A DNA stretch of 64,000 nt from Ignatzschineria sp. RMDPL8A (GCF_029815055.1 NZ_JAPPWA010000002.1:1054001-1118000), one strand, 5' to 3'; shown: positions 1 to 9,329, counted from the first letter of the stretch. Numbers and translations are program-made. Notes: generated by a model not told the origin, from the letters alone.

Positions 1-1
1 G

Positions 2-163
2 CGCATTGTGCGTGAATCATTTCGGCATTCACAAATGCAGTTAGAGGGATTAGACATTGTGGTGTTGGTTCAACGAAATGTGAATCTCACCGATAGAGCA
101 GCACTTCATCAATCGTTACAGATGCATTGGAACAAAGTCGAGGAATTATGCGGACGCTCATGA
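2..163 (+). CDS. rnpA: Ribonuclease P protein component, 3' end only (partial)
   Basis: Reading frame 2 is open from the left edge to TGA at 161-163 and gives the last 53 residues of RnpA, the protein subunit that helps RNase P RNA bind pre-tRNA leaders. The start RIVRESFR matches the conserved helix of the RNR-motif region, and LDIVVLVQ matches the following beta strand. The N-terminal half lies outside the window. In most gammaproteobacteria rpmH (and often dnaA) lies just upstream, so this suggests the edge sits close to that cluster. The stop codon overlaps a possible internal ATG of yidD, and the two genes are translationally linked by overlap. Confidence 0.9.
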   Translation, partial: RIVRESFRHSQMQLEGLDIVVLVQRNVNLTDRAALHQSLQMHWNKVEELCGRS

Positions 164-357
164 TTTGGCTCATTAAAGGGTATAAATACTTTTTAAGTCC
201 ATTTTTTGGCAGTCAGTGCCGTTTTGAGCCGACCTGTTCAACCTATGCCATTCAAGCGATTGAAAAATATGGCGCAATTAAAGGGGGCTGGCTGATGATT
301 AAACGTCTGGTGCGGTGCCAACCTTGTTGTGAAGGGGGAAAAGATCCGGTGCCGTAG
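148..357 (+). CDS. yidD: Membrane protein insertion efficiency factor YidD
   Basis: A 69-residue protein of the YidD (DUF37/haemolytic) family, a small inner-membrane-associated factor thought to help YidC-dependent insertion. The family core is clear: an N-terminal amphipathic segment (IKGYKYFLSPF), then the cysteine-containing signature CRFEPTCSTYA, KGGWLMIKRLVRC and a closing GGKDPVP. An in-frame TTG lies at 127, but ATG 148 has GAGG five bases upstream and gives the usual length; ATG 160, overlapping the rnpA stop, is a second possibility. It overlaps rnpA by 16 bases and is followed 68 bases later by yidC, the usual gammaproteobacterial order. Confidence 0.93.
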   Translation: MRTLMIWLIKGYKYFLSPFFGSQCRFEPTCSTYAIQAIEKYGAIKGGWLMIKRLVRCQPCCEGGKDPVP

Positions 358-425
358 AATAAAGGTATCGGTTTTTTCATTTGATTGTTAAAATAAGGCT
401 TTTTATAAAGTAAAGAATTCTATCT

Positions 426-2129
426 ATGCAGAGCAGTAATCAATACCGGCTTATTTTATGGGCATCGCTTGTCGTTGTTGCCTATCTTCTATATTCCAAT
501 TGGGTGACGGCGAATAATCCGGCGCCTGAGAAGCCTGTCGTAGCGGAGATGACGACTGGAAATGCGGTGAATGCGGTGAATGGCGATATTCCAACGTTAA
601 GCACGGAAGATGCGACCAATTCCATTATTCACGTGCGCACCAATGTGTATGATATTAAAATTCAAACACAGGGCGGTGATATCGTTGAAATGGGGCTTAC
701 CTCATATCCAGAATCGCTTGAAAACGACGATAAACCCTATAAATTAATGGGGCATGATTCGGAGCGTTTCCGTCTTAATAAAACCGGCCTTCTCAATACC
801 GATGGTAGCGCCGCAAATCACAATACACTCTATGTCGCAGAAGCGAGTGAGTTTGTGATGAAAGAGGGCGAAAATTCGCTTGTTGTGCCACTTTATTATG
901 AAGATAAAGCGAACAACATCACCTATGTGAAGCGTTATATTTTCGAGCGTGATTCGTTCAACATCCACTTTGAGCAAGAGGTGATTAACCACTCGGATTC
1001 AGTGTGGAGCGGTAAAGAGTATCGTCAGCTGGTTGAAAAAGAGATGACGCAAGAATCCTCTGGCTTTATCGGCGCGCAGAGCTATCGCGGGCCTGTAATT
1101 TCATTCCCGAATGATGATTACAAATATGAGAAAATCAAATACAAAAACATGGTGAAAAAAGAGGGTAAAACCTTTGTTCCCCGTGAATTTAGCGGTCAAG
1201 ATGGTTGGATGGCACTCATTGAGCAATACTTTGTGGTTGCGTGGGTTCCTGGTAAATCAAAAGAAGATGTCGGCCATTTAAGTACGATCGAAACCCGTCA
1301 TGATCAAAATGGTAATAACGCCGCTGATACTGAATATGTGCTGCGCATGTACGATCAGTACAATACCGAGATCGCACCGGGTAAAAGTCATATCTTTGAG
1401 AGCCGTTTTTATGCCGGTCCTAAAGATAAAGATCAGTTAGCGGCAACCGCTGAGAAGCTTGATCTTACCCTTGACTACGGCTGGTTAAGCCCGATTTCAA
1501 ACATCATGCTTAAAATCCTTAAGTTCTACCATAGCTTTACCGGGAACTGGGGTTGGTCGATCATTTTATTAACGATCACCGCGAAAGTGGCACTGCTCTA
1601 TTTTGCGAATAAAGGGTATGTATCGATGGCGAGAATGCGTCATGTGACCCCTAAATTGCAATTGATTCGTGAGCAATATGCTGATGATAAAATGAAGCTT
1701 CAAGAAGAGATGATGAAGCTCTATCGCCAAGAAAAGATTAATCCGTTAGGGGGATGCTGGCCGATCATCATTCAGATCCCGATCTTCATTGCACTCTTCT
1801 GGATGTTAAAAGAGAGCGTTGAACTTCGCCAAGCGCCTTGGATCTTCTGGATTAAAGACTTATCACAAATGGACCCATATTTCGTATTGCCGATTCTCAT
1901 GGGGGTGACGATGTTCTTCCAACAACGCCTCAACCCAGCGCCAACGGATCCTACGCAAGCGAAAATTATTAAGTGGATGCCATTTGTCTTTACCTTTATG
2001 TTTATGTGGTTCGCATCGGGCATCGTGCTCTACTGGGTAGTGAATAACTTACTCACTATTTTACAGCAGAGCATCATTATGAAGCGCGTCGAAGCGGGCG
2101 ATAAAAAGCCAGCCGCGGCGGATAAATAA
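426..2129 (+). CDS. yidC: Membrane protein insertase YidC
   Basis: A 567-residue YidC/Oxa1-type insertase, slightly longer than the E. coli protein (548). It inserts inner-membrane proteins alone or with SecYEG. An N-terminal membrane anchor (about residues 5-23) is followed by a large periplasmic beta domain (about 55-340) and the conserved C-terminal core with five membrane helices. Core hallmarks are GNWGWSIILLTI, the cytoplasmic hairpin MARMRHVTPKLQ...QEEMMKLYRQEKINPLGGCWP, and QQRLNPAPTDP. The tail is short and lysine-rich. No strong Shine-Dalgarno is visible before ATG 426. It is followed by a good intrinsic terminator at 2160-2188. Confidence 0.97.
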   Translation: MQSSNQYRLILWASLVVVAYLLYSNWVTANNPAPEKPVVAEMTTGNAVNAVNGDIPTLSTEDATNSIIHVRTNVYDIKIQTQGGDIVEMGLTSYPESLENDDKPYKLMGHDSERFRLNKTGLLNTDGSAANHNTLYVAEASEFVMKEGENSLVVPLYYEDKANNITYVKRYIFERDSFNIHFEQEVINHSDSVWSGKEYRQLVEKEMTQESSGFIGAQSYRGPVISFPNDDYKYEKIKYKNMVKKEGKTFVPREFSGQDGWMALIEQYFVVAWVPGKSKEDVGHLSTIETRHDQNGNNAADTEYVLRMYDQYNTEIAPGKSHIFESRFYAGPKDKDQLAATAEKLDLTLDYGWLSPISNIMLKILKFYHSFTGNWGWSIILLTITAKVALLYFANKGYVSMARMRHVTPKLQLIREQYADDKMKLQEEMMKLYRQEKINPLGGCWPIIIQIPIFIALFWMLKESVELRQAPWIFWIKDLSQMDPYFVLPILMGVTMFFQQRLNPAPTDPTQAKIIKWMPFVFTFMFMWFASGIVLYWVVNNLLTILQQSIIMKRVEAGDKKPAAADK

Positions 2130-2159
2130 CCGATAAATCAAGGTTAATTAAAATACGTT

Positions 2160-2188
2160 AAATCCCCAACATTGTTTGGGGATTTTTT
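2160..2188 (+). terminator. Intrinsic terminator after yidC
   Basis: A perfect 10-bp stem (2160-2169 with 2176-2185) around a six-base loop, ending in six T residues. It closes the rnpA-yidD-yidC unit. A TTG at 2172 that would extend mnmE upstream lies inside this hairpin, which argues against that start. Confidence 0.85.
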
Positions 2189-2207
2189 CACTGTAGATGA
2201 GGTGAAT

Positions 2208-3536
2208 ATGTTAAAAGATAGAACCATTGCAGCGATTGCAACGAGCACTGGCATTGGCGGAATTGGGATTGTCCGTTTGTCGGGGCGTGAGAGTTTAGCC
2301 ATTGCCCAAAAAATGACGCGTTTAACGGAATTTACGCCGCGGATGGCGCAGTTTTCCCCCTTTTTAGATGAGAGTGGGACGGCGATTGACGAGGGCGTTG
2401 TACTCTATTTTAAAGGCCCGAATTCCTTTACCGGCGAAGATGTGGTGGAACTTCAAGGTCATGGCGGTGTTACGGTGTTAAGCCGAGTGTTAGCGCGGGC
2501 GATTGAGCTTGGCGCAGAACCTGCTCGCCGTGGAGAATTTTCAGAGCGCGCTTTTATTAATGGCAAACTCGATCTTGTGCAAGCAGAAGCGATTCACGAC
2601 TTAATTATTAGTGAGAGTGAAGCGCAGGCAAAAGCAGCGATGAATTCGCTCCGAGGCGGCTTTTCTAAAGAGGTGAATGGTCTTTTAGATACGCTCGTTG
2701 AGCTTCGCGTTTACATTGAAGCCGCGATCGATTTTAGTGAAGAAGATATCGACTTTATCTCCGATGGCAATGTGCTTGTTCGCCTTGAAGATCTCGACCA
2801 AAAAGTCAAAACCCTTCTTAAAAACGCTGGGCAAGGCAAACTCTTAACTGATGGCCTTCAGGTAGTATTAGCCGGCCGCCCAAATGCGGGGAAATCGAGT
2901 CTGCTTAACGCACTTTCCGGCGAAGAGACGGCGATTGTGACAGAGATTGAGGGAACCACGCGGGACCTTCTGCGTGAACGCATTGTGATCGATGGCATGC
3001 CCCTTCATATTATCGATACCGCAGGACTGCGCGAAACTGATAACATTGTTGAAGCGGAAGGCATTAAGCGCGCGAAAGCAGCGATTAAAGAGGCGGATCT
3101 TGTTCTTTGGCTGCATGATGATGAAAGTGGCGAGCGCGAGATTGATCCGGAGCTATTAGAGCTCAATATCCCGATTCTATACATTCACAATAAGATCGAT
3201 CTTTCAGCAAAAAAAGCGGGGCAATATGAGGATTATATTGCCATGAGCGCAAAAACTGGTGATGGTCTTGATATTTTGAAAACCGCGATTTTAGAGGTTG
3301 CCGGCGTTACTCGTACCGAAGGATTATTCAGTGCTCGTGAGCGCCATATCTTCTCGCTTAAAGCGGTGCTTGCACACTTTGAAGTGGCGCTTGAATTGAT
3401 CCGTGCGGAGCATAGTATTGAGCTTGTCGCCGAAGAGCTTCGTCTAGCGCAAAGTTCGCTCGGGGAAATTACCGGTGAATTTACCCACGATGAGTTATTG
3501 GGCGAGATCTTCTCAAGTTTCTGCGTTGGGAAATAA
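2208..3536 (+). CDS. mnmE: tRNA uridine-5-carboxymethylaminomethyl(34) synthesis GTPase MnmE
   Basis: A 442-residue MnmE (TrmE), the GTPase that with MnmG modifies wobble uridine 34 of several tRNAs. The N-terminal tetrahydrofolate-binding domain starts TIAAIATSTGIGGIGIVRLSG and contains GPNSFTGEDVVELQGHGG. The helical domain is split by the G domain: P-loop GRPNAGKSS at about 223-231, G2 EGTTRD, G3 DTAGLRE, G4 HNKIDL, G5 SAKTG. The C-terminus is FCVGK, with the catalytic cysteine region conserved. ATG 2208 is chosen because it has GAGGTG just upstream and matches the family N-terminus. mnmG is not in the window. Confidence 0.97.
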   Translation: MLKDRTIAAIATSTGIGGIGIVRLSGRESLAIAQKMTRLTEFTPRMAQFSPFLDESGTAIDEGVVLYFKGPNSFTGEDVVELQGHGGVTVLSRVLARAIELGAEPARRGEFSERAFINGKLDLVQAEAIHDLIISESEAQAKAAMNSLRGGFSKEVNGLLDTLVELRVYIEAAIDFSEEDIDFISDGNVLVRLEDLDQKVKTLLKNAGQGKLLTDGLQVVLAGRPNAGKSSLLNALSGEETAIVTEIEGTTRDLLRERIVIDGMPLHIIDTAGLRETDNIVEAEGIKRAKAAIKEADLVLWLHDDESGEREIDPELLELNIPILYIHNKIDLSAKKAGQYEDYIAMSAKTGDGLDILKTAILEVAGVTRTEGLFSARERHIFSLKAVLAHFEVALELIRAEHSIELVAEELRLAQSSLGEITGEFTHDELLGEIFSSFCVGK

Positions 3537-3596
3537 TTGCGTCATCTCTTTGCTGAGAATATGTTAAGAAATGAGTTAAGAAATGCCTCTAAATTT

Positions 3597-3642
3597 AGGC
3601 TTATTGGATCGAGAGATAGAGCGAGACAATAAGCCTTTTTTA
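3597..3642 (+). terminator. Intrinsic terminator after mnmE
   Basis: A 10-bp perfect inverted repeat (AGGCTTATTG at 3597-3606 with its complement at 3627-3636) followed directly by a run of T residues, about 60 bases after the mnmE stop. Confidence 0.75.
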
Positions 3643-3728
3643 TTGCCCTTGTACTTCTTATCAAATCGCGGTAGTTTAAAGGGAAATCGCTTTTTTCTAT
3701 CCGATAACAACAATAAAAAAGGATTGCT

Positions 3729-4952
3729 ATGACCTCCTTAATTTCAGATCAACAATCGCTCCTGTTGTGGGCGTTTATCATCATTGCAGCGAGCGTTTCC
3801 ATTTTGGTTGAACAGCGCTACGCGTGGTCGTCGAAAGTGCCGGGCGCGGTGATTGCACTGATAATTGCCATTGGATTTTCGAGCTTTAAAATCATTCCGA
3901 CCGATGCGCCAGTGTATGACGCAGTATGGGGCTATGTAGTGCCGTTTGCGATTCCGCTCCTTCTTTTTCAGGTCAATGTGGCGAGCATTTTTAAAGAGAG
4001 TCGCAGACTGCTGTTTATCTTTTTAATTAGCTCGGTGGGGACGATGATTGGCGCGGTGATTGCATTTTTCCTCTTCCGTAATGCGATTCCTGAACTCGAT
4101 AAAATTACCGGCATGATTAGTGCCTCCTATATTGGCGGCGGGGTCAATTTCGCAGCGATGACGGCAAAGCTCGAGCCCTCAAAAGATATGACGGCCTCAA
4201 CCATTGTGGCGGACAATCTTATCATGGCGCTCTATTTCATTATTTTGGTGACGATTAGCGGGATGATGTGGTTTCGTAAACGCTTTGCAACGCCCCACAT
4301 TGACGCAGTGGAGAAGAGCCTTGCGGGAAGTGAGAGCGATAATTTAGCGAAAGCTTATTGGACACCGAAAGCGATCTCGCTGAAAGACATTGCCATCAAT
4401 ATGGCGGTAACGGTGTTTTTGGTGGCGGCTTCCTTTACCTTAGCCGATCTTCTCTCTCCCCTTAAAGTGCACGCAAGTGGCATCGTCTCAGAGATTGCGA
4501 TCGGGCTTGTTACCGATAAATACCTCATTTTAACGACGCTCACCTTTATTGTGATTGCGCTCTTTCAATCCCACTTTCAAAAATTGAGTGGTAGCCAAGA
4601 GATGGGCACCTATATGATCTATCTCTTTTTTGTGGTGATCGGGATTCCGGCATCGCTGCCGCTGATTATCCAAAATGCGCCGCTGCTGCTTTTATTTGTG
4701 ATCACCATTATGAGCATGAATCTTGTGGTGAGCCTCCTGTTTGGGAAGCTCTTTAAGTTTTCTCTTGAGGAGATTTTGCTCGCATGTAATGCCAATGTGG
4801 GCGGTCCGACCACGGCTGTGGCCATGGCGATTAGTTGCGGTTGGCGCAATTTAATTGGGCCGATTTTAGTGATCGGAACGGTGGGATATGTGATCGGAAA
4901 CTATGCCGGCACGATTATTTATACAATTTTAACGCGCTTTATGGGAGCTTAA
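3729..4952 (+). CDS. DUF819 family integral membrane protein
   Basis: A 407-residue hydrophobic protein resembling the DUF819 (YjcL-like) family, a group of probable multi-spanning carriers of unknown substrate. About ten membrane segments are visible. Residues likely to matter are two glycine-rich discontinuities, SASYIGGGVNFAAM (about 133-146) and NANVGGPTTAVAMA (about 355-368), placed symmetrically in the two halves, which suggests an inverted-repeat transporter fold. ATG 3729 follows AAAGGA. DUF3820 gene 4956-5195 starts four bases after its stop, so the two are probably co-transcribed. The function is not known; transport is inference from topology. Confidence 0.8.
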   Translation: MTSLISDQQSLLLWAFIIIAASVSILVEQRYAWSSKVPGAVIALIIAIGFSSFKIIPTDAPVYDAVWGYVVPFAIPLLLFQVNVASIFKESRRLLFIFLISSVGTMIGAVIAFFLFRNAIPELDKITGMISASYIGGGVNFAAMTAKLEPSKDMTASTIVADNLIMALYFIILVTISGMMWFRKRFATPHIDAVEKSLAGSESDNLAKAYWTPKAISLKDIAINMAVTVFLVAASFTLADLLSPLKVHASGIVSEIAIGLVTDKYLILTTLTFIVIALFQSHFQKLSGSQEMGTYMIYLFFVVIGIPASLPLIIQNAPLLLLFVITIMSMNLVVSLLFGKLFKFSLEEILLACNANVGGPTTAVAMAISCGWRNLIGPILVIGTVGYVIGNYAGTIIYTILTRFMGA

Positions 4953-4955
4953 TGG

Positions 4956-5195
4956 ATGAGCGGTGAGCTGTTTGGAAAAGAGGATTTGGTGAAGTTAGCC
5001 AATGATCGCATGCCCTTTGGAAAATATGCCGGCAGGCGCTTGATTGATCTGCCGGAAGCCTATCTTCTCTGGTTTGAAGGGAAGGGCGGCGGCTTTCCAA
5101 AGGGAGAGCTGGGGCGACTTTTAAAATTGGCGCTAATGCTTAAAATCGATGGCACCGATCGGCTCATTCATCCGCTTAAATCGGGGCGAGATTAG
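4956..5195 (+). CDS. DUF3820 family small protein
   Basis: A 79-residue soluble protein with the DUF3820 pattern: MPFGKYAGRRLIDLPEAYLLWF near residues 18-39, followed by a basic C-terminal half. Members are described as putative quorum-sensing-regulated virulence factors, and the MPFGKYxGxxxxxxP motif also occurs in nuclease-associated proteins; no catalytic role is established. It starts four bases after the DUF819 gene, so it is probably its operon partner. The function remains unassigned. Confidence 0.75.
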   Translation: MSGELFGKEDLVKLANDRMPFGKYAGRRLIDLPEAYLLWFEGKGGGFPKGELGRLLKLALMLKIDGTDRLIHPLKSGRD

Positions 5196-5221
5196 TCCGA
5201 TTTGTTTGTCTGGTCAATAAG

Positions 5222-6010
5222 TCATAGCGGACTCATATGGCGCTGACGATAGCGATCGGGCGTAGTGCCGGCAATGGTTTGAAACATTGCGATAAAACTT
5301 GACGCGGAGCGGTAACCGACATCAAAGGCGATCTCTTCGATGGTTTTCCCCTGTTCCAAGAGCGAAATGCCGTGAATAAACCGTAAGCGCTGACACCACT
5401 CATTAAAGCTCATGCCGAGTTCTTTTTGAAAGTGGCGCGTTAAGGTGCGCTCGGTGGTAAAGACGCTCTCGGCCCACTCTTTTAAGGTGCGCCGATTGGC
5501 AGGATCTTTCTCAAGCGCTGTTAGAATTGGCTTTAATAGGCGGTGCTCTGAGCTTGGTAGATAGGTATGGCCGATCATCGCATCATGGAGCTCATCAATT
5601 AAGACGTAGGCTTTGCGTTTATCGGTGCCAGATTCGGGAATTAGGCGATCGCTCTCAAAAAAATAATCAATAATCGCGCGGGCAATCTCACTCAGTTTTA
5701 AGAGAGACGGGCTCTGCGTTAGCGCGGTGGTCTCCTCTTCATGAATGTTAATGGAGCGAAATCGCGTCGGCTCATGATTGTAACAGGCGTGAGTGCAATG
5801 GGGCGGAATCCAGATGGCAAATCCCGGAGGCGCAATAAAACGCTCGCCCTCAATCTCAAGGGTAATGACGCCGCATTTCACAAAAATAATCTGTCCCCAG
5901 GGGTGATTATGTGGCAGATATTCACTCGCCTCGTTAATATTTTCATCAGCGAGCATCATAAAATGGTTGGGATTCATATCAAACCACTCGATCGGTAATT
6001 GGTGCGCCAT
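5222..6010 (-). CDS. AraC family transcriptional regulator with cupin sensor domain
   Basis: A 262-residue regulator. The N-terminal third is an AraC-type cupin (HNHPWGQIIFVKCGVITLEIEG, then PPGFAIWIPPHCTHA), typical of a small-molecule pocket. The C-terminal about 100 residues hold the two AraC helix-turn-helix motifs: TLKEWAESVFTTERTLTRHFQKELGMSF and TIEEIAFDVGYRSASSFIAMF, ending in GTTPDRYR. It is divergent from the DMT transporter at 6165, with 154 bases between the starts, and is therefore its likely regulator. The effector is unknown. Confidence 0.87.
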   Translation of the reverse strand: MAHQLPIEWFDMNPNHFMMLADENINEASEYLPHNHPWGQIIFVKCGVITLEIEGERFIAPPGFAIWIPPHCTHACYNHEPTRFRSINIHEEETTALTQSPSLLKLSEIARAIIDYFFESDRLIPESGTDKRKAYVLIDELHDAMIGHTYLPSSEHRLLKPILTALEKDPANRRTLKEWAESVFTTERTLTRHFQKELGMSFNEWCQRLRFIHGISLLEQGKTIEEIAFDVGYRSASSFIAMFQTIAGTTPDRYRQRHMSPL

Positions 6011-6164
6011 CGAAAAAAGCCCTCTTAAAATGTCAGATTAGTGAAGAAGAATGTCCGTTTTACGGTATATCATTCATTTAAGACATCTCTATACTAGTAC
6101 ACCGATGAGAAAAGATCTTATTTAAATTGAATGATAGCGTGACGTTTTGTCACAGGAGAGATGA
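6011..6164. promoter_or_regulatory. Divergent control region between AraC regulator and DMT transporter
   Basis: A 154-bp AT-rich gap that must contain promoters for both genes. Plus-strand translation of the transporter is set by AGGAGAG just before ATG 6165. No certain operator repeat is seen; an AraC-type regulator would be expected to bind here by analogy with similar divergent pairs. Confidence 0.5.
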
Positions 6165-7088
6165 ATGAAACTGACTGCAATGCTCTATCCGCTCGTCGCG
6201 GTAATGATCTGGGCAATGAATGCTGTTGTAAATAAATTGTCCGCCGGCGTGATCGAGCCTGCAACGATTTCGTTTTACCGCTGGGTGCTGGCGGGGATTA
6301 TTTTAACGCCGTTTTGTTTGCGCGGCACGATTATGAATTGGGCAAAAATTCGCCCGCTTCTTGGAAAGCTCGCCTTTTTAGGATTTTTGGGAATGGCACT
6401 CTACCAGTGCCTTGCCTACTATGCGGCGCACACCATTTCGGCCACGATGATCGGGATTTTCCTCTCGCTCACGCCGCTGTTAACGATTTTACTTAGCCTA
6501 GTAATTTTACGTACACCGCTCACAATCGGGCTTGTGATTGGGAGTTTGTTGTCGTTTTTCGGCATTACTTGGCTGATTAGTGGCGGCAACCCGAAACTTC
6601 TTTTAGAGATCGGGATCGGCAAGGGCGAGCTCATGATGCTTGTTGCCTCTTCAGCCTACGCGCTCTACGGGGTTTTAACGATGAAGTGGAAGATCACGAT
6701 TTCAACTTGGCAATCGCTCTATTGGCAGGTGATTTTCGGGATTATTATTCTTATTCCGCTCTTTATGTTTGCCGGAAATGTGGCGATTACCCGCGATAAT
6801 GTGGCGCTTATTTTATTTGCCGGCATTCCCGCGTCGATTATTGCACCGTTTTTATGGCTTCAAGGCGTTGCGCGTTTAGGCGCGAGTAAAACCTCGCTCT
6901 TTATGAATTTATCACCGCTTTTCACTGCGATTATTTCGATTATTTTCCTTCATGAAACACTCGAAAGTTATCACATTATTGGAGGCGGAATTTCATTGGT
7001 CGGCGTCATGATTGCTCAGCAGATGAACCAAGAATTTCGCTTTAAAAGCCGTGAAAAGGTCTTAGCAGAACTGAATCAAGCAGAATAA
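6165..7088 (+). CDS. DMT superfamily (EamA) transporter
   Basis: A 307-residue inner-membrane protein with ten predicted helices in two EamA repeats (about 1-135 and 150-290). Family signs are the first-helix pattern AVMIWAMNAVVNKLS, TISFYRWVLAG, and LSPLFTAIISIIFLHETL in the second repeat. Members export amino acids, metabolites or drugs; the substrate cannot be told from sequence. It is divergent from the AraC regulator, a common exporter-regulator pairing, and has AGGAGAG as ribosome binding site. A strong terminator follows at 7145-7188. Confidence 0.87.
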   Translation: MKLTAMLYPLVAVMIWAMNAVVNKLSAGVIEPATISFYRWVLAGIILTPFCLRGTIMNWAKIRPLLGKLAFLGFLGMALYQCLAYYAAHTISATMIGIFLSLTPLLTILLSLVILRTPLTIGLVIGSLLSFFGITWLISGGNPKLLLEIGIGKGELMMLVASSAYALYGVLTMKWKITISTWQSLYWQVIFGIIILIPLFMFAGNVAITRDNVALILFAGIPASIIAPFLWLQGVARLGASKTSLFMNLSPLFTAIISIIFLHETLESYHIIGGGISLVGVMIAQQMNQEFRFKSREKVLAELNQAE

Positions 7089-7144
7089 TAGGTCGTAATA
7101 AAAGATACGAAAAGGCCTAAAAAGAATCCATGAGGATGGAGGAG

Positions 7145-7188
7145 AAAAGCCCGAACGCTGATGTTTCCAGAGTGTTCGGGCTTTTTTT
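7145..7188. terminator. Terminator after the DMT transporter, possibly bidirectional
   Basis: A 15-bp stem (AAAAGCCCGAACGCT paired with 7171-7185, one G-T pair) with a T tract on the plus strand and an A tract on the left. It can stop plus-strand transcription and, in reverse, the minus-strand Na/Pi gene that ends at 7242. Confidence 0.85.
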
Positions 7189-7241
7189 ATGTTGTTTATA
7201 TTAATGTGAATTTGATTGGAGGATCGCCCTTCAAAAAAACA

Positions 7242-9299
7242 CTACGCTTTCTGCTCCGGGAGGCACACCTCATCGCTAATCAGTTTAATGGGTGGGAGCT
7301 CTTCAGGATCTTCCGCATCATCACTTTCCGCAATGGAGGCCGCGTTATCAACGGGCGCTAAATTGCTCGGCGCGTTCTCGTTAGTCTCATCATTTAAGAC
7401 CTCATCAAGGGTCTCTTTTAGATTTGAAACGGCGCTCGCATCGTCCTCAATTTCCTCCGGTTCATCGTGAATAAAGGGGCGATATTGGCTCTCAAAGGCG
7501 AGGGCTAAAATATCGTAGAGACTTTTCACAATGCGGCGGCTGTAATTGAGATCGTTCATGAGCGAACTGGTACTAAATCCATCGATCTCATCTTTGCGCA
7601 CCGCCATAAAAATTTCACGGCGGAAGACGCGTTCAAACTGTTTACTCTTTTCAATCAAACGCTCGATTTCAGCGAGGCTTTCATGCTTTAATTCCGCGGT
7701 TATTCCCTCTTTTTCGAGAATCTGATAGAGGCGATAGATCTCGCGAATATTCTTAAAGAGGTAGATTTTAAGTTGTTGATAAAAGTTTCGCACATCCGAC
7801 TCCGAGAGAGCGGAATAGCGGGAGAAGTTATCTTGCAATTGGTGACTGTTTTTCACCGAGTCAACGAGCTTTAGCGCGATCATTTGGCAGTTAAGCAGAT
7901 GCTCTTGGTAATAGGCGCTCTCTTCCTCATCGTCAAATTGAATGCGACTCATAAAGGAGAGAATTTCGCTATAGATGCCTTTCACGTAGCGCTGATAAAG
8001 TTTATTAGCATCAAGGGGGGCATCGTCCATGCCTTTACGGATTAATCCCTCGTTAAACTCTTCCGCGCCAAGCTCTTCAATGGGAAGATTGAGCGATAAA
8101 CAGATCACCTCAACGCTCATCTGTCCAAGGTGTTCAATCTCTTGAAAGATCGCACCGACGGCCGTTGCAGGCGATGAAAGGACGTTGGGATTTAAATAGC
8201 GGGAGGTAATCACTTTTTCATTGGGCTCTGCCGCCGATTCTTTCTCCATCGCATCGGCAATGAGCGCCGTCTGTTTCTTCTCATCGGGGATCCAAATCAT
8301 CAGTTTTGCGATTAATTTATCTTGCAATCCCCAGAAAATTGAGACCCCAAGGAGATTAAAAATCGTGTGGAATACCGCAAGTTCAATGAGTGGATTAAGC
8401 GATAGCGCATCGCCAATTTGATAGACCAGATAGGTGAGCGGTTTAAGGAGAATAAGCGCTAAACTGCCGGTGACAAAGTTAAACAAAACGTGGGCTAAGG
8501 TTAAGCGTTTTCCGCCACGACTACCGCCCAAAAACCCGACAATTGCGGTGGTAACCGAACTTCCCCAGATCGCGCCGATGGTTAAGATAAAACTCTCTTC
8601 TAAGGTGACTTGCCCCAAATGAAGTGCGGTTAACACAAGCATAATGGTGGCGTGGCTCGATTGTAAAACGGTGGTGATTAAAAAGCCGATGCCCAAAAAG
8701 ATAAGCACACCCGAGATGCCATCGAGGGAATGTTCGGTGAAATCCACTTCGCTGGTGAAGTTGGAAAATCCACTTTTCATCAGAGAAATTGCGAGCAAAA
8801 TAAAGGCAATGCCGAGTAGGACGCGCCCAAGTGCTTTACTTTTATCGCCATTAAATGAAGCGAGCACGCCGAGGACAATCATCGGATAGGCAAAGGGAGC
8901 TAAATCAACGCCTTGACCTGCAAGCGCAAGGAGCCAAACGCCACTGCTTGCCCCGATATAGGCCCCCATCATAATGGTAAATCCGCCGGCAAGGGTGATT
9001 AGCGAGGTACTAATAAAGGCGATCGTTAGGAGCGATACGACGGTGGTCGATTGTAAAATCATCGTCGAAAGCATCCCAAAAAAGAGCCCTTTCGGTTTAG
9101 TCGAGGTGCTTCTTGCTAATATTTTTTCGAGCTTACTTCCGGCGAGTTGCTGGAGCCCGTCATTCATGCACTGCATGCCAAAGAGGAAAAAGGCGAGTCC
9201 TGAGCAGAGTTCGACCCAGCTAGGATTGCCTCTAAAGGTGTAGAGCAGGCTAATTGCAACGAGGCCAAATAGAAGATTGCGTATTTTATTTTTTTTCAC
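7242..9299 (-). CDS. Na/Pi cotransporter family protein with PhoU-like domain
   Basis: About 685 residues. The N-terminal half has two Na/Pi-cotransporter repeats, each with the QSS/T signature: STMILQSTTVVSLLT and TTVLQSSHATIMLV. The hydrophilic half (about 380-600) is a helical PhoU-like region, and the tail is acidic (DDAEDPEELPP). Family proteins carry phosphate or other anions; in many bacteria the PhoU-fused type takes part in phosphate homeostasis. The longest start is a TTG at 9329, but GTG 9299 has AAAGG eight bases upstream and is preferred. The tail acidity is unusual. Monocistronic by context. Confidence 0.85.
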   Translation of the reverse strand: MKKNKIRNLLFGLVAISLLYTFRGNPSWVELCSGLAFFLFGMQCMNDGLQQLAGSKLEKILARSTSTKPKGLFFGMLSTMILQSTTVVSLLTIAFISTSLITLAGGFTIMMGAYIGASSGVWLLALAGQGVDLAPFAYPMIVLGVLASFNGDKSKALGRVLLGIAFILLAISLMKSGFSNFTSEVDFTEHSLDGISGVLIFLGIGFLITTVLQSSHATIMLVLTALHLGQVTLEESFILTIGAIWGSSVTTAIVGFLGGSRGGKRLTLAHVLFNFVTGSLALILLKPLTYLVYQIGDALSLNPLIELAVFHTIFNLLGVSIFWGLQDKLIAKLMIWIPDEKKQTALIADAMEKESAAEPNEKVITSRYLNPNVLSSPATAVGAIFQEIEHLGQMSVEVICLSLNLPIEELGAEEFNEGLIRKGMDDAPLDANKLYQRYVKGIYSEILSFMSRIQFDDEEESAYYQEHLLNCQMIALKLVDSVKNSHQLQDNFSRYSALSESDVRNFYQQLKIYLFKNIREIYRLYQILEKEGITAELKHESLAEIERLIEKSKQFERVFRREIFMAVRKDEIDGFSTSSLMNDLNYSRRIVKSLYDILALAFESQYRPFIHDEPEEIEDDASAVSNLKETLDEVLNDETNENAPSNLAPVDNAASIAESDDAEDPEELPPIKLISDEVCLPEQKA

Positions 9300-9329
9300 A
9301 CTAACAGCCTTTAACGACTTAAGGAACAA

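Noticed and set aside
2172-2207. Extension of mnmE to the upstream TTG
   Set aside because: The extra codons lie within the yidC terminator and have no ribosome binding site; family members start at the downstream ATG.
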